Assembly: GCF_036884655.1 (NCBI RefSeq)
Contig: NC_088340.1
Span: 33,204,501 to 33,268,500 of the forward strand
Source: Musa acuminata AAA Group
Lineage: Eukaryota; Streptophyta; Magnoliopsida; Zingiberales; Musaceae
Direction: 5' to 3'
Length of the DNA stretch: 64,000 nt
The notes below the pieces were generated by a model. The model made no database searches and had not been told where the DNA came from. It was given only the letters and a program-made list of their open reading frames with translations. The position numbers were made by a program, and so were the translations under genes. Numbering within the stretch: position 1 is the stretch's first letter; every line of letters begins with the position of its first letter. Shown here piece by piece: positions 1 to 12,028 of the stretch.

Positions 1-506
1 TTCCATAGTGTGGACTCATCTCATGCCAAGCCAAAATCAAAACTCTTCTTTTGCTGGTTGAACTCATTGCAAAGATATTTTGAAAATAGGGACCTGCTAC
101 AATGTTGTGCACAATGTTACTGTAAACTTTTGTTTGATAAGGATAGAAGAAGAAGAAACTCCAGCTGTATTGTGTAATCTCTTCGTGTAAGTGTTTCAGT
201 ATGAGATTTAAACCTTGTTCATTGTTGTTATCTGTATGTTTCTTCCTGCTGTGTTCATAGATTATACAATTGCCTCTCAATTACTTTTATGATTAAAAGC
301 AAAGACAAGTATTGAAATATTGTACCATATCGAAGTTTTGACATTCGCTCGGTACGGTATGGACTATATACCGAGCAGTATACCGTTCAGTATACCGGTC
401 GGTATATATATATATAAGTAATCCTTGAGCGAAGATTGTAATTTAGAGATGGGACAAACTCTAGTCCTTTGCAATTTTTTTCTCTAATTATTTTTATTTT
501 TGATAG
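1..506 (+). other. GCN2 intron sequence, 3' part
   Basis: No coding segment is visible. The stretch ends in an AG acceptor at 505-506, just before the first GCN2 exon of the window. Positions about 340-415 hold a cluster of GGTAC/GTACC-type short palindromes related to the miniature element at 30297-30554, followed by a short TA run. Confidence 0.6.
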
Positions 507-2835
507 AAATCCATCCCTCCAGGCGGTGTTGGAGTTAGCATTGCATTGGAGAAGATTCTTCTTCATTCTTCAGTAGATATCATGCCTTCCAGGTTTCTAC
601 GTGCTGTTTTGTGATTTTACAGTCTTAAAAATTGACTATTTTTGAAAGAAAACTCGTGGTCATATTTCCTTCTTTTCTTAGATTTGAATCCAGTACCCAT
701 GTTCTTGTCTGTTCAAGAGGCGGGGGTGGTCTGCTACCAGAGCGCATGGAAATTGTTGCAGAGCTATGGCAAGCCAACATAAAGGTGATGATTCTGAAAA
801 ATTAAACAACATCCACCGCTGGTAAACGAACTCATTAATTTAAAAGGGTATCTCATTCTGATAAACCATGACTTTTGTCAGGCTGAGTTTCTTCCCCAGA
901 CAGACCCGAGCCTCAAAGAACAGTACGAATATGCAAGTGAGCATGACATTAAATGCCTTATTATAATAACTGAAGCTGGTCTATCACAAGGAAGTCTAAT
1001 GAAGGTAACATATTTACAGAACTATTTTACATGGAAATTGATCATTTTCTTTAGATGCAATTTATGATAAAATCTTTGAGTCTCCACAGTCGAGTTTTTT
1101 GCCATCTGGATCATCTGCTCTGATTTTTCATGCAACTTGTTTAGAATGTGCATATTTGATTGTATACTCTGTTGCTTGTCTAAAGGATGTTTGTTACAGA
1201 ATCTTAAGGCTTTATGCAGGTAACTATACTAAATTTATCTTTCCTGCTTTGTCATACTGATGCAAGTTGGTCCAAAATTGTGTTTGGTTCTAGTTCAGAT
1301 AAAGTAGCTTTGGCCTTTATTGTTTCTATATTTCTGCTTTCGGAATCCATAGGAAACAATAGTCTTTGTGCCAAGCCTAGTGTTATTCAATTGTTTATAT
1401 ATGAGAGTTTCCTGCTTCAATAACATGGCCATCTGTAAAAGCCTCTTGGCAAGCTTGCAGCCAGCACAAGCTGTCCGACTACTTGCTCAAGTGAAACATC
1501 CTTATGAAGGATGTATTGTTGAGGGAATCTCATAAAAGGGACAACTTATCATAGCTAGGACATATGTTGATATATCCCCAGATGAGCAGGAAATACTTGA
1601 ATAGAGATCAAACACAATCCATCAGGGAGCTAAACAAAGTAACCCAGGTCTGAGATAATAGATGAATGCAATCGTCACAGGAAAAAGATACCTAAGAGCA
1701 AAGATTTCTATTTATTCTAAGTTGAACACGTTCTTGGTTCATATGAGCACCATTCATTGTTATATTGCACACAGAAATCATTTCTACTACAATCCTTAAA
1801 ATACATTGAAATATTTGGAAAAATAGATGAGTTGATCCAGGGATTTGAAGTTCAATCTGCTCTCAGTTTCAATAACAGGTGAAAGTATGTAGGGCTGTGT
1901 TGCCACCAATACTGCCTGGAATCACCAGAACAAGCAACAAAAAATAAACACCAGTTTGTACCAACCTATATGACCTGGTATTGGTTCTTGGTGCGACTGG
2001 TAAAAACTGATCCATACCAACTGGCACAAGCAAGATCTGATATCTTGCATTGATATATGCGTAATGGTGGCAATCTCACATGGTGTCTTCCACTTCTTTT
2101 TTAACGGTATCTGTTCATTGTGGAGCTGGTATCCAGATCAGATGGACTGACTATTCATCAACACTACATCCAAAAAGTTCCTTTGTTCTCTCATCATACT
2201 TATTTGAAAAATTTACCTCATCGAACTAAATATTATTTTTCATTGAATCAGTTGGATGTTTCAGAGTTCAAGTCCTGCTATAACCTGTCTTCTCATTTTG
2301 GCTTGCATCATTTTCTTTTCACCGATACACCCATGTGAATATGGTTGTGTAGTTCGACTTACTGATGGCACTTGTATTGTCAGTCATCTACCAGCACAGG
2401 TAGTTGCCATAGATATATAGTATCTGAATATTGGCTTCTTAGCAAGTTGAGAATCATCTTTTTCTTAATTTCAAATTTTACTGCCACAAAACAGTATCAC
2501 AGTAGTATATTGTCATCTTTGAAGTCATCATAGTAGAGCTGCAGTGTAATATCACATATGTTGAATTGAATTCAGCAAGTTTTCAGGAAAATGTCAGAGG
2601 TAATTATAGATGTTATATTTGTTGCACAGTTCTCTTCCATCCTCCATGTTCTGTTAGATAATGCATTTCCTTGCCTTTCACTTTGCCACTTTATCTATGA
2701 AATCTCAAGTGCTTGTTTTTCCAGGTTCGTCATCTTGAATTGAAGAAAGAGAAGGAAGTTAACAGAGAGGATGTTATAAAGTTTTTAATAGAAGCAATTT
2801 CTACACAGTTCAGGAACCTTGCATTATGGACTTAA
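507..2835 (+). CDS. GCN2: eIF2-alpha kinase GCN2, C-terminal part (partial gene)
   Basis: This is the 3' end of a protein kinase that phosphorylates eIF2-alpha when uncharged tRNA accumulates. Four exons are visible: 507-592, 682-784, 882-1004 and 2725-2835. They join in phase into 140 residues and a TAA stop, and all introns are GT-AG. The peptide covers the end of the histidyl-tRNA-synthetase-like region: IPPGGVGVSIALEKIL, then STHVLVCSRGGGGLLPERME, EYASEHDIKCLIIITEAG, and a charged tail with HLELKKEKEVNREDV. These match what I know of plant GCN2 C termini, which end close to a QFRN segment as here. The kinase domain and start lie upstream of the window. The last intron is 1.7 kb and contains degenerate repeat sequence. 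Identification rests on recognition of the family, not on an alignment. Confidence 0.86.
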
Positions 2836-4727
2836 TTATTTCATACATTCAAGTCTTTCACAGGTTTGTTTCCTTTGAGCACTTCAAGATTGTGTGAGGT
2901 GTTAGCAATTAAGCCTCTTGTGTGGTACATTTTTGCTGGTTTATTGTTATGTACTTGTCATCCAAAGTCAGTAACAGATTTGAATTCAGGAAAGATGATG
3001 ATTTAAATAAACTGTCCTATATGAGCCAAGTTTAGAGCTATTGGATAGGAGTTTTGCAGGTGGACTAGTGGGCAATTTATATATTTCATGTTTAATGCAC
3101 AGATATATCATCGTGATGAATATCGTAATGTTCCATTCATTTATGGTATGAATTAAGAACGCTGTTCATAACTTGAATATATTAAGATATTTTTGTTGCA
3201 AGGAAAACTAATATGCTTAAGCCAACATTAACATTAGGATTTGATATCCAATCTGATATTGGCAAATGATATATTTAATTTGTCTACTGTTTTAGTACCC
3301 TCTTATCATATTCGATTTTGGATTACCCACTTAATTTCTTCTCAGATTAGGGCGATGCTAAACTTAACTTTAATTCGTTTTATCCGACTTAACAAGAGGT
3401 TTGTCCAGATTGTTTTCCAGGTGGCACAACTTGCGAACCTAAACCAGAACCACATAGGATCACTTAACGTTCTTACATGAATGGCTTGCATTTTCTCTTA
3501 TCATGCTATCGATACAAGTATTCACTAATATCTGATCACCTAAACTAATTTGAGTTATTTTACCCCCCTTGCTTATTGTAGTCTACAGGATATATCGTTG
3601 CTTGTTCAATTGCAGCTGCAGCTGAGGATTGAAGTGTAAATTACAATTAGGAAGGCAATTTTTCCATCTACTGGATATATCGTTGCTTGTTGACTTGTAG
3701 ATGAAGTCCTTTTCCGCCAAATGCAGCAGCAGCAGCTATGGTTCTATTCTTTCATTTCTTACAAATTTTGAACATTTCATGTAAATATAAAACAGTAACT
3801 AGCATTTCCCCTATTATATTGTCTCCTTTTTGTTGTGACATTTCTTCTGCGTTAAAAAGATGTATAGAACTGATGTTGTTGTATCAACAAGGGCCTGTTT
3901 TTAATATGCTTCAAAGCTCTATTACTCTCTACATTTTACCCCCTTCTCTAAGTCTCCACTTTTTCTGACTTGATTTGACTATTATTTATCAGATAGTATG
4001 TTAGAATTATTTCTTTTTTCTAAAAGACATTTATATATAAATGTAATACAATATTTTATTTGTTTGTACTTTTCGTGTTATATATAATATGTTCGTTTCT
4101 TTAAAAGCTCATCTTTTGCAATGGATTTTTTTTATTTTGCTTTTATAAAATAATCCATTAGGTCACCTAATAATAAATAGTTCATTAGGTCGACCTAAAC
4201 CACGAAACGTCTCTGTGAACCCACAAAGACGACAACTAATTTCCAGTTCAACATTACGTGCATCTCTCCACCTTCCAAAGTGCCTCCGCATCACACTATA
4301 TTTTCTTAGCATCAATTCCTCTTGCTTATTAATTTTTTCCCTTCATATCCGTGCTAACTTTGATTAATGACATCGTATTATTCCAGCTTAGGTGATTCCA
4401 GTGCATATAAACATCCAAGAAATCTCACCCGTTGATATCCCTAGTCATCACGTGTGGGGCGCACCGGATAAGATCCCAGGAAGCGGCGGACCCCGCGAGA
4501 CGACGCCTGCCGCGTTCGCCCCACTGCGCGGGCCGTCGAATCCGGCGCTGCGGTCTCCACCAGCCGTCTCTGCCTTTTCTACGGCGCGTAACACTCCCCA
4601 CCGACGCGCTTGCGCTAAACCAACTCCGCCGGCAACAGCGTGTGGGGACGAGAGGCGAAGGGCGACATGGCTGCTTTAAAGCTCGTCGCTACCGCCAGTC
4701 CTTCCGCACCGCACGATAGATCGCGCA
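2836..4727. other. Intergenic region between GCN2 and the CML gene
   Basis: AT-rich to about 4400, then rising sharply in GC toward the CML gene, which suggests its promoter and 5' UTR begin about there. Short open frames in it show no recognisable domain. A phrase of about 19 bases (ggatatatcgttgcttgtt) occurs twice, near 3590 and 3673. Confidence 0.5.
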
Positions 4728-5390
4728 ATGGAACTGACTCCGTTGCCAATTGTCCTCGTAAGGCTTTCCCTCCTTTGCCTTCGCCTCATCAGCCGCCTCC
4801 TCTATTTCCTCCCCAAGAAGCTCACCTCCCTCCTCCTCTCGCCTTCTTCTTCTTCTTCTTCTTCTCCGAGCCATGAGAACCCGGCTGCCTCGTTTACTTC
4901 CACGGTGGCGGCGAGGCCGGCGTCGTCCGCGCCATCCATGGACCCGTCGGAGCTGAAGCCGGTCTTCCACATGTTCGACCGCAACGGCGACGGCCGCATC
5001 ACGAAGGAGGAGCTCAGCGACTCTCTCCGGAACCTGGGCATACGCGTCCCCGAGGCGGAGCTGGCGTCCATGATCGAACGGATCGACGCGAACGGAGACG
5101 GGTACGTCGACTCGGACGAGTTCGCCACGCTCTACCGGTCCATCATGGAGGAGCGGGACGAGGAGGAGGACATGCGCGAGGCCTTCAACGTGTTCGACCG
5201 CAACGGGGACGGGTTCATCACCGTCGAAGAGCTGCGCTCCGTGCTCGCCTCGCTGGGTCTCAAGCAGGGCCGGACCGCGGAGGACTGCAAGACGATGATC
5301 AACACGGTGGACGTGGATGGCGATGGGATGGTGGACTTCAAGGAGTTTAGGCAGATGATGAACGGGGGAGGGTTCGCGGCCAGTAGTTAG
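4728..5390 (+). CDS. Calmodulin-like protein with four EF hands and N-terminal hydrophobic anchor
   Basis: Intronless gene for a 220-residue calcium sensor. Four canonical EF-hand loops are readable: [12 protein letters not shown] at 84-95, [12 protein letters not shown] at 120-131, [12 protein letters not shown] at 157-168 and [12 protein letters not shown] at 195-206. All keep the acidic residues at loop positions 1, 3, 5 and 12, so all four should bind calcium. Residues 5-38 are strongly hydrophobic, followed by a serine run and a short linker to a second possible start, Met71. Plant CMLs of the CML4/CML5 type have such an N terminus and sit on endomembranes, so a membrane-anchored sensor is inferred. 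Codons are very GC-rich, as in many intronless monocot genes. Starting at Met71 would give a soluble 150-residue calmodulin-sized protein. The first ATG is chosen because the hydrophobic leader is open and in frame. Confidence 0.9.
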   Translation: MELTPLPIVLVRLSLLCLRLISRLLYFLPKKLTSLLLSPSSSSSSSPSHENPAASFTSTVAARPASSAPSMDPSELKPVFHMFDRNGDGRITKEELSDSLRNLGIRVPEAELASMIERIDANGDGYVDSDEFATLYRSIMEERDEEEDMREAFNVFDRNGDGFITVEELRSVLASLGLKQGRTAEDCKTMINTVDVDGDGMVDFKEFRQMMNGGGFAASS

Positions 5391-5659
5391 TAATGGCTGC
5401 AGTGAGTGTAGATAGTGACGATGATGACGGGAGAATCTCCTGAGCTCTTCTCTCAAAATGGCTTCGTGTTTTCTCTTTCTTGTTGATAGTCTCTGTGTAT
5501 TGTTGAGATCAAGTCTTAAAGTCAACCTTAGTCAACGTAACCGATACAAAGCTTTAAACAAGTCAACCAAATTTCCAGGGTCGTTTCGGTACTCGCTTCG
5601 TATATTGCCGCGGTGATGATTCGCTCAATTCGACCCCGCTGCGGTAGGCGAGCGCTGCG

Positions 5660-8600
5660 ATGGGGAGTCGCGCTGCTCTGTTCCTCCCCAAACTGCGTAA
5701 AAGGTGGCATCTTTCTCGTCTCCGCCTCCATTGCTCTCCTCCTCCCCTTCGTTCCTGGTACTTAAACCCTAGCCCTAATTCCCTGATCCCACTCTCCCCC
5801 TCCTCTTCTTCGATTCGGCCGTGTTGTCTCAACCCCTTTCCGATGACAGGTCCCCTGTTTCCCCTCTCGATTCGTTACGTACTTGGTTTGTCGCGCGGAG
5901 CTTGAGTTATGCCTCGGTCAATTTCGTGCTCTCCAAAGACAGGTCTCCTGTTGTCTCTCTCGGTCCGTTCCACGTTCGTTGGGTTAAGCGGAGCTTGAGC
6001 CACGGCTCGGTCAACCTCGTCCTCAACGACGGGAAGCCGCGGTTCGAGACCCACGAGATCGAGCAGCCCAAGAAGGGGAAGTACCGGACGAAGAAGAGGC
6101 TGAAGCTGCAGCGGAAGCGGGAGAGGCGGAAGAGGAGGGAGGCGAGCAAGACGGACCCGCGAAGAATCCGGCCCAAGGGCAAGAAGAATAAGGTGAGGTT
6201 CCCCACCGCGGAGGACCGGATCAAGTATAAGATGGAGAAGGTATAAACTTAACAGATAGCTTCAAAGATTATAACCTTTTTAGATGATCGCATTCTTTAT
6301 TCATATACTGCTCCCTAAAGTCTAGCACCCTTAAGAGTCTTCTTGTTCATTTGGTTTGGCTTCAGAATATGTTTTCTTACCTCTGTCGCCTCTTTATATT
6401 GCGCATCAACTGTTTGTTGAAACTCCCAACTTTCAATGCCCAATATAGGGTCTGAAATTTATAAAATTCCTGCCTCTGTCTCCTCTCTGTATTGTGCATG
6501 TTCTATTAAGATTCCAAGCTTTTGGTACCCAAGTTGATCAAATTCAGGTCTGTCTAGAAAATCTATCTCATCAATGATTTAAATTGGATGGGCTTGTTTC
6601 AGATAGCGCCCGTCACTTCTTTCCTGTATCATTCTAGACTAACCTTTTTCTTGGTCATAATGTGTTCTCTCTATAAGCATCTACTCTAGGTAACATACTC
6701 AGCAATCTACATGGCTTTTAATTATGCTTCGACAACCCTGAAATGGGACGAACAAGAATCATATTGATATTGTTCCGTAATTGATTAAAAATATATGACA
6801 TTTATGAATATTCCAACTAATACATTAGGTTCACAACTGAAATCATTGCACAACTAATAGAATAGGAGTACTTGCATTCGAAATTTTCTCAAATCAAGCC
6901 ATTGATAAAAAGGAGAACTTACATATAAAGAATAACAGAGTAAATCAATGCTAGAAAAAGATACTTACACAGAGCTCTATATCTTATTGAGTTCTTTAGG
7001 GTTGTTTACTTCTTGATAGCTTCCGTGTTTAGTTGGATCTATCTATGGATGAGTTCAGGCTTGTATCCCGATCAAACCAGAACCACTGAAATGGTTGAAA
7101 CTTGACGAATTCCATAAAAGTTTAAGCAGGATCAGCTGAAATTCATAGCCATGTGGTTATATCCTACTTTTCTGCCAGATTAATATCATTTTGATTCCCT
7201 TTCTTTTCTTTTCTTTTTTCTTGTAGAGCATGAGATCCTAGATTGGTAATACATGGAACGCATGCATCTAACCGTATGGTCTTATCCATATATGATGCTT
7301 GTGTAAGAAATATCTTGCAATTGTGATTTGCAGCATCATTTCCAAGGCTAATTGTCAAAATTTTGGAAGTATTTTTTGAACCACGAGCTAACTCATATCA
7401 ATTATGTGTTGCTATAACCAAGTAGTTAAGAGTTGTTATTGATTACACTTGCATATAATGTTCCTTTTAATGCATGGTCAGGCAAAACATACATGTGAGT
7501 AGTGATATCATGCCGTAGCTTTTGAATTAATGTGGTTGAGTATCAGTTGCTGCTGGCTCATGAGTTCTTTTAATGGTCCTCCTAGAGTTCAGATGATATA
7601 ATATATTCTTGTTAATATTTATTATTCGTTGACATGCCTCTTTGGTTTGTTTAACAAAAGTAAAAGGTTATCTTGTTTTTATTGAAGGCCAAAATTAAGG
7701 AAGCCTTGCTGGTTGAAAAGCTAAAGAAATATGAAATTTCGAAAGTTGAAGGTCCAGAGATCAAACCACAAGTCTTGACTGGGGAGGAACGCTTTTACTT
7801 GAAAAAAATGGCCCAAAAGAAGTCCAATTATGTACCTATCGGAAGGCGAGGCATCTTTGGAGGTGTAATATTGAACATGCATTTGCACTGGAAAAAACAT
7901 GAAACAGTTAAAGTCATCTGCAGGCCATGTAAAACAGGCCAAGTTCATGAATATGCAAAAGAATTAGCAAGACTGAGTGGTGGGATACCAATCCAAATTA
8001 TTGGCAGCGACACAATAATATTTTATCGGGGAAAGAACTATGTTCAACCAGAAGTTATGTCACCCATTGATACACTGTCCAAGAAGAAAGTATGTATCAG
8101 AAATCTCCCTCGTTTCTTAAGTTTTTGTTTTCCTGATATCACTTATGCATATATTCGGCTTATCTTGCATTTTACAGTGTGCTTCGCATTTGCTTGTGTT
8201 GACTGCTATCATGTGATGACATGACACTTGGATATGAATCCCTAACTAGGAAAAAAAAAAGGTATCAAGATTTGGACATAAAGCTACATCTGAAATCCAC
8301 ACATGATACATGTACCTTAATCCAAATGTAGACTTTTCCCGTATGACAAATATAACTGACTGGGGCCTCAGTAAGTAGGATGCTTGGTGACCAATCTATT
8401 TTTTCTTATTTTTCTTGTTTTCTATTTTCAGGCACTTGAAAAGTCCAAATATGAACAATCATTGGACACAGTAAGGCACTTTATTGCAATATCTGAGAAG
8501 GAACTTGAACTTTATTACAGACATGTTGCACTCTATGGTGACCCAAACTTTCGGAACGCAGATTTGGTTTATGGGGATGGAAAACAAGGGCCCCAAGCGA

Positions 8601-9060
8601 GGATATCAGAAATGCCACCTTCAACTGAGAACATAAGTATCAACTCAACCAGTCATGATGCTTCTGCAAGTCTATTTGATGAAGAAAATTTCTCTTCAAC
8701 TGGTGATGATGACATGTCTGATGATAACTCTGATGATGAAATTTGCTCATCAGCTAGTGATGATATGTCTGAACATTTTTGCGATGAAGAAAGTGTCTGT
8801 TTGTCTCATGACAATTCAGCTACATCTCTTTCAGAAGCGGAGTCTGATTCTGATGGCGGACAACTCGGGGCAGTTGAAATTGACTCTGAAGGAGAACCAG
8901 TGTTGGATTTCGAAGTGAATTCGGAAGATGAAGAAAACACTGTGAGTACATGCATACCAATCCTGAGATATTTGTTCTGAAATGCTGTGCTGAAACTGTA
9001 CCCTCACACTGCAACTTGACTTTGCAGGCAGTTAATTTTGCACAGTCATTGTGGAAATAA
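5660..9060 (+). CDS. CRM-domain RNA-binding protein, probably organellar (At3g25440-like)
   Basis: CRM proteins bind RNA and mostly help splice group II introns in chloroplasts or mitochondria. I model five exons: 5660-5757, 5850-6240, 7688-8089, 8432-8941 and 9028-9060, giving 476 residues with all junctions in phase. The N terminus (MGSRAALFLPKLRKRWHLSR) is basic and lacks acidic residues, as expected of an organelle transit peptide. A highly basic stretch follows at the end of exon 2. The CRM domain lies in exon 3 (about residues 185-275), with the GxxG loop in GRRGIFGG and a FYRGKNYVQP segment. Exon 4 encodes an aspartate/glutamate/serine-rich tail that looks disordered. Exon 2 starts with a 93-bp in-frame duplication that repeats the acceptor site (see findings). 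The short last exon is the least certain: reading through into intron 4 would instead end the protein at 8980. Confidence 0.84.
5848..6033 (+). repeat. 93-bp tandem duplication in the second exon of the CRM gene
   Basis: Two diverged units of 93 bp, about 5848-5940 and 5941-6033, encode 31-residue repeats. The first begins RSPVSPLDSL and runs to YASVNFVLSKD; the second begins RSPVVSLGPF and runs to HGSVNLVLNDG. Each begins at a gacagg sequence, so both copies carry a possible AG acceptor, at 5848-5849 and 5941-5942. Confidence 0.85.
6241..7687 (+). other. Intron 2 of the CRM gene
   Basis: Intron of 1,447 bp from GT at 6241 to AG at 7687. Near 6360-6500 a phrase resembling cctctgtctcctctctgtattgtgc occurs in two imperfect copies. 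Otherwise no structure was seen. Confidence 0.75.
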
Positions 9061-11171
9061 AAAATAAATGAAATGAAATTTCTTTATTTGCTCTTGAAAA
9101 GCATCATATTTGATTTTCTTCATTATTTATCCAATTAATTTAGATATTCATATCTTCTCACAATTTTGAGTCCTTTAACTGCATTGTTGTGTTCAATATA
9201 TCCAACCAAATGTAAAAGTTTGGTCTGCTATTATAAAACCTGCAAAATGCATAGAGTGAAGGCATGCCTTATATTTCTTCTGTCTCGTGTCATTTTATAT
9301 TTCTATTTGTGGCATTCTGCAGGCATGCTAGACTCTTTGAGGCTTTCACTGGGAGAAGAAAAGAAAAGTGAGATAATTGAGTTTAAGCAACAAACCACTG
9401 CAAGTCTTGACCAGAAAGTAAATATTTGAGGCCAGCTACATAGAAAGTGATGCTCCTCTTTTTTGTGTTTTCGAGCTTGCGTCCAGCTATGGAAAGATAT
9501 GCTATACATCATGGGAACAAAGCTTTTTTTTTTGTTAAAATGGTGATATCTCAATCTTTCACAGCTACTGAAGCCTTGGATTTTCTTGCAATGAATTTAA
9601 GAAATGTGCTACATTTTCATATCATTTTTATCATGATTAATCTTGTCATCCCTGTTGATGCTGCAACCAACAAAAATTTAAGCTCAGATACTTCTTTATC
9701 TTGTTGTTTAAATTGCCTTTTCAGATACAATAGTATATCTCACTTTATCTGACATCCAGATTGTATGATCATGGCCATGTTGTACAACATATAAAATATA
9801 AATGAATATATATATATATATATATATATGAGAATATATAGGTGAGCCATTGATATTGCAGTAAATCCAGATCCTGGGCGACATGAGAACCGTGTTTACA
9901 ATTTCCATCACCACAGAATTGGTATCTATCTTTATAATTTGATGAACAGTCTTTTGAACTTCTTACATTTGTTACTCTGGTTTCCTGACCTCTATCCATC
10001 TATGTTCTTTTTCTTGGTTTCTAATAGAAGCAAGATACTGGAGCTACATGGAATGCAAAATGAATTCAGAGGCATTATTCCTGTGATTTTGTTTATTTTG
10101 ATCCAAGGGAAGGCCCTAACCGATGCTGCTTCAGTGACTATTATGTCACCAAGCTTTCTGAAGGTTTTCTCTTGTGGCTTGTCCATTTCTCACCTCCAAG
10201 AGTCTTGACATGATGGTTTAATGGCTAGCTGGCAGTTCTACACTGGTGCATTATGTGCGAGATAAGCAAATTCTTCATCAAGGTGAGTGAACTATATAAT
10301 GATCATATGGCTGAATAGTCATCTCTATACACATGTATGTACAGACGGGAATGGTGAGTCATCTTTTATGAAGCTTAATTTAGATCTTCTTTAAAATTAT
10401 CTTTGTCTTTCCTGTGCACATTCTAAATTTTACTGGTGCTAACAAATTGCCCCTATCCTTGATCCATATATATTATACATATATATGTATATATATCTTT
10501 GCACTCATACAATCATCCAGTCATATTAGGCCCTTAGTTTAGATTATCCAAGGTTTCAAATCATTGATAACACTGATTGTTACAACAAGAAACTCTTTAT
10601 TACATGACAGTCGAAAGGGTGGAATCTAAAATTTGCATCTTATTTGGCCTGTTTTGTGTTCACTGTATAGGTTTTCACTTTTTTCTGAGAGCAGCACAAG
10701 ATGCTTCTTAGCTGCTGCTGCCAAGGACACGAGATGAACTGGGACTTTGATGTTATCCCTCTGAATGGTGATTGAGCCTCTCACTGGAATGATCTAACTG
10801 GAAGACCGAATGACTGGTCCAGTACTCAATCCAGGTTCTCGCATGGCATTAACTCAAATTGTGATTTTGTTTACTCTCTTCTAGACTTTACAAGCGCAGG
10901 AGCCTCTTGCACCGAGGTCATCCTTTTAAACTTCTAATCTCCTTGAGCAGCTAGTCTTGGAAATGATACTGCTTCATACACTTTACACCTTTGTGATCAC
11001 TAGATCAGCTCACAGTAGTAAACATGCAACCAACAGGGGACAAATACAATATCAGTTTACTGAGTGTAAGATATCTACAATGAACAGGAGTTCTCAGGTC
11101 AGAAGAGGGAATGAAATGAATCGAGTTAGAAACCATCTGCCCTTTTACAGTGCCCCGAGCAAGCAGTAGTC
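9061..11171. other. Intergenic region between the CRM and bHLH genes (convergent 3' ends)
   Basis: The two flanking genes converge here, so both 3' UTRs lie in this stretch. It contains an AT run near 9808-9828 and several short open frames without domains. No gene is supported. Confidence 0.5.
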
Positions 11172-12028
11172 CTATGGTTTTCTATTCGTGTTTACTGGTG
11201 CCCAGAGATCAGCGCCATTGCTTCGGGCAATCTGGAATGTGGAGGACAGCGGCACAAGACACAGGCCACGGCTTCTGAGGCTGTAATGATCATCCCCCTG
11301 GATCACATTACAAAGAGAAAGAGATGGTCATCAGCGAAAGGGGTCTGCGACCCACCTTGAATCTCTCTACATGGTTCATCGATGAGTAACTGAGAATTCG
11401 ATTGAAGAGAGAGCTGACCTCCATCTTCCCTGTCACTGCCTTCCTGAGATATGGAGCACAGAGCACCTGCGATGCACACGGTTTGATGACATGAGACAGT
11501 GAGAGCTAAGAATACCGATGGGACTGTAGATTGTCAGCAGATTAAGAGAGGGAGGGGAAACCTGGAGTTGTTCATGGAGGAATTTAATGTATGCAGTGGC
11601 CTCCGAAAGAACAGATGCTGTGTCTGACTGCATTCACAGAAAGCAATAACAAAATTTGAGGTGGGAACAAAAGTATTGCTGTGCAGCCATCAGAGCTGGG
11701 TTGATGTCTGCCAACCTTCCCAAAAGGCGAGACCAGTTGTTGCAACTTTGCCACTCTCTCTCCCATCCTGTCCTTCTCCTGATCACCCGTCTTAAACACC
11801 ATCATCATTCCGAACACCCTATCGTTGCAAGTTTATGTCAGCATCACAGGAAGAGAAGAGAACACAGACCTTGGTGGACGTAGCAGCTCCTCTTCCACCA
11901 TCGCTAGTTTTGGGCCTCTTTCCGCCACTGCTGTCATTGTGACTTCTCGATGAACCGCTCATGTCGCGAAGAACGAAGCCATCATGGCTTGCTCGTTTGT
12001 GATCTGCCACTTCTGTCATCATCATCAT
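11172..12028 (-). CDS. Small bHLH transcription factor (bHLH153-like)
   Basis: A short helix-loop-helix protein of 153 residues, built from five exons on the minus strand: 12028-11870, 11778-11716, 11627-11562, 11466-11419 and 11297-11172. All junctions are GT-AG and in phase. The HLH region reads [16 protein letters not shown] and, across an exon junction, [20 protein letters not shown]. These are hallmarks of a plant subgroup of small bHLH proteins with FGKTDTASVL-type helices. The C terminus keeps [12 protein letters not shown] and NGADLW, which also recur in that family. The basic region is short (KEKDRMGER) and lacks the usual H-E-R residues for E-box binding, so it may act by dimerising. 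The start is the first of four consecutive ATG codons. The acceptor of exon 2 and donor of exon 4 fit phase and family, but cDNA was not available. Confidence 0.82.

Noticed and set aside
1420..1560. Coding-like phrase in the last GCN2 intron
   Set aside because: The frame is open only briefly and including it would break the phase between exons 882-1004 and 2725-2835.
5132..5525. Long minus-strand open frames opposite the calmodulin-like gene
   Set aside because: They are antisense shadows of GC-rich EF-hand codons and consist of low-complexity arginine, histidine and glutamate strings.
9166..9429. Open frame ending in a polar peptide downstream of the CRM gene, considered as its last exon
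   Set aside because: Joining the AG at 9321-9322 in phase gives an immediate stop, whereas the acceptor at 9026-9027 gives a clean ten-residue end at 9060.
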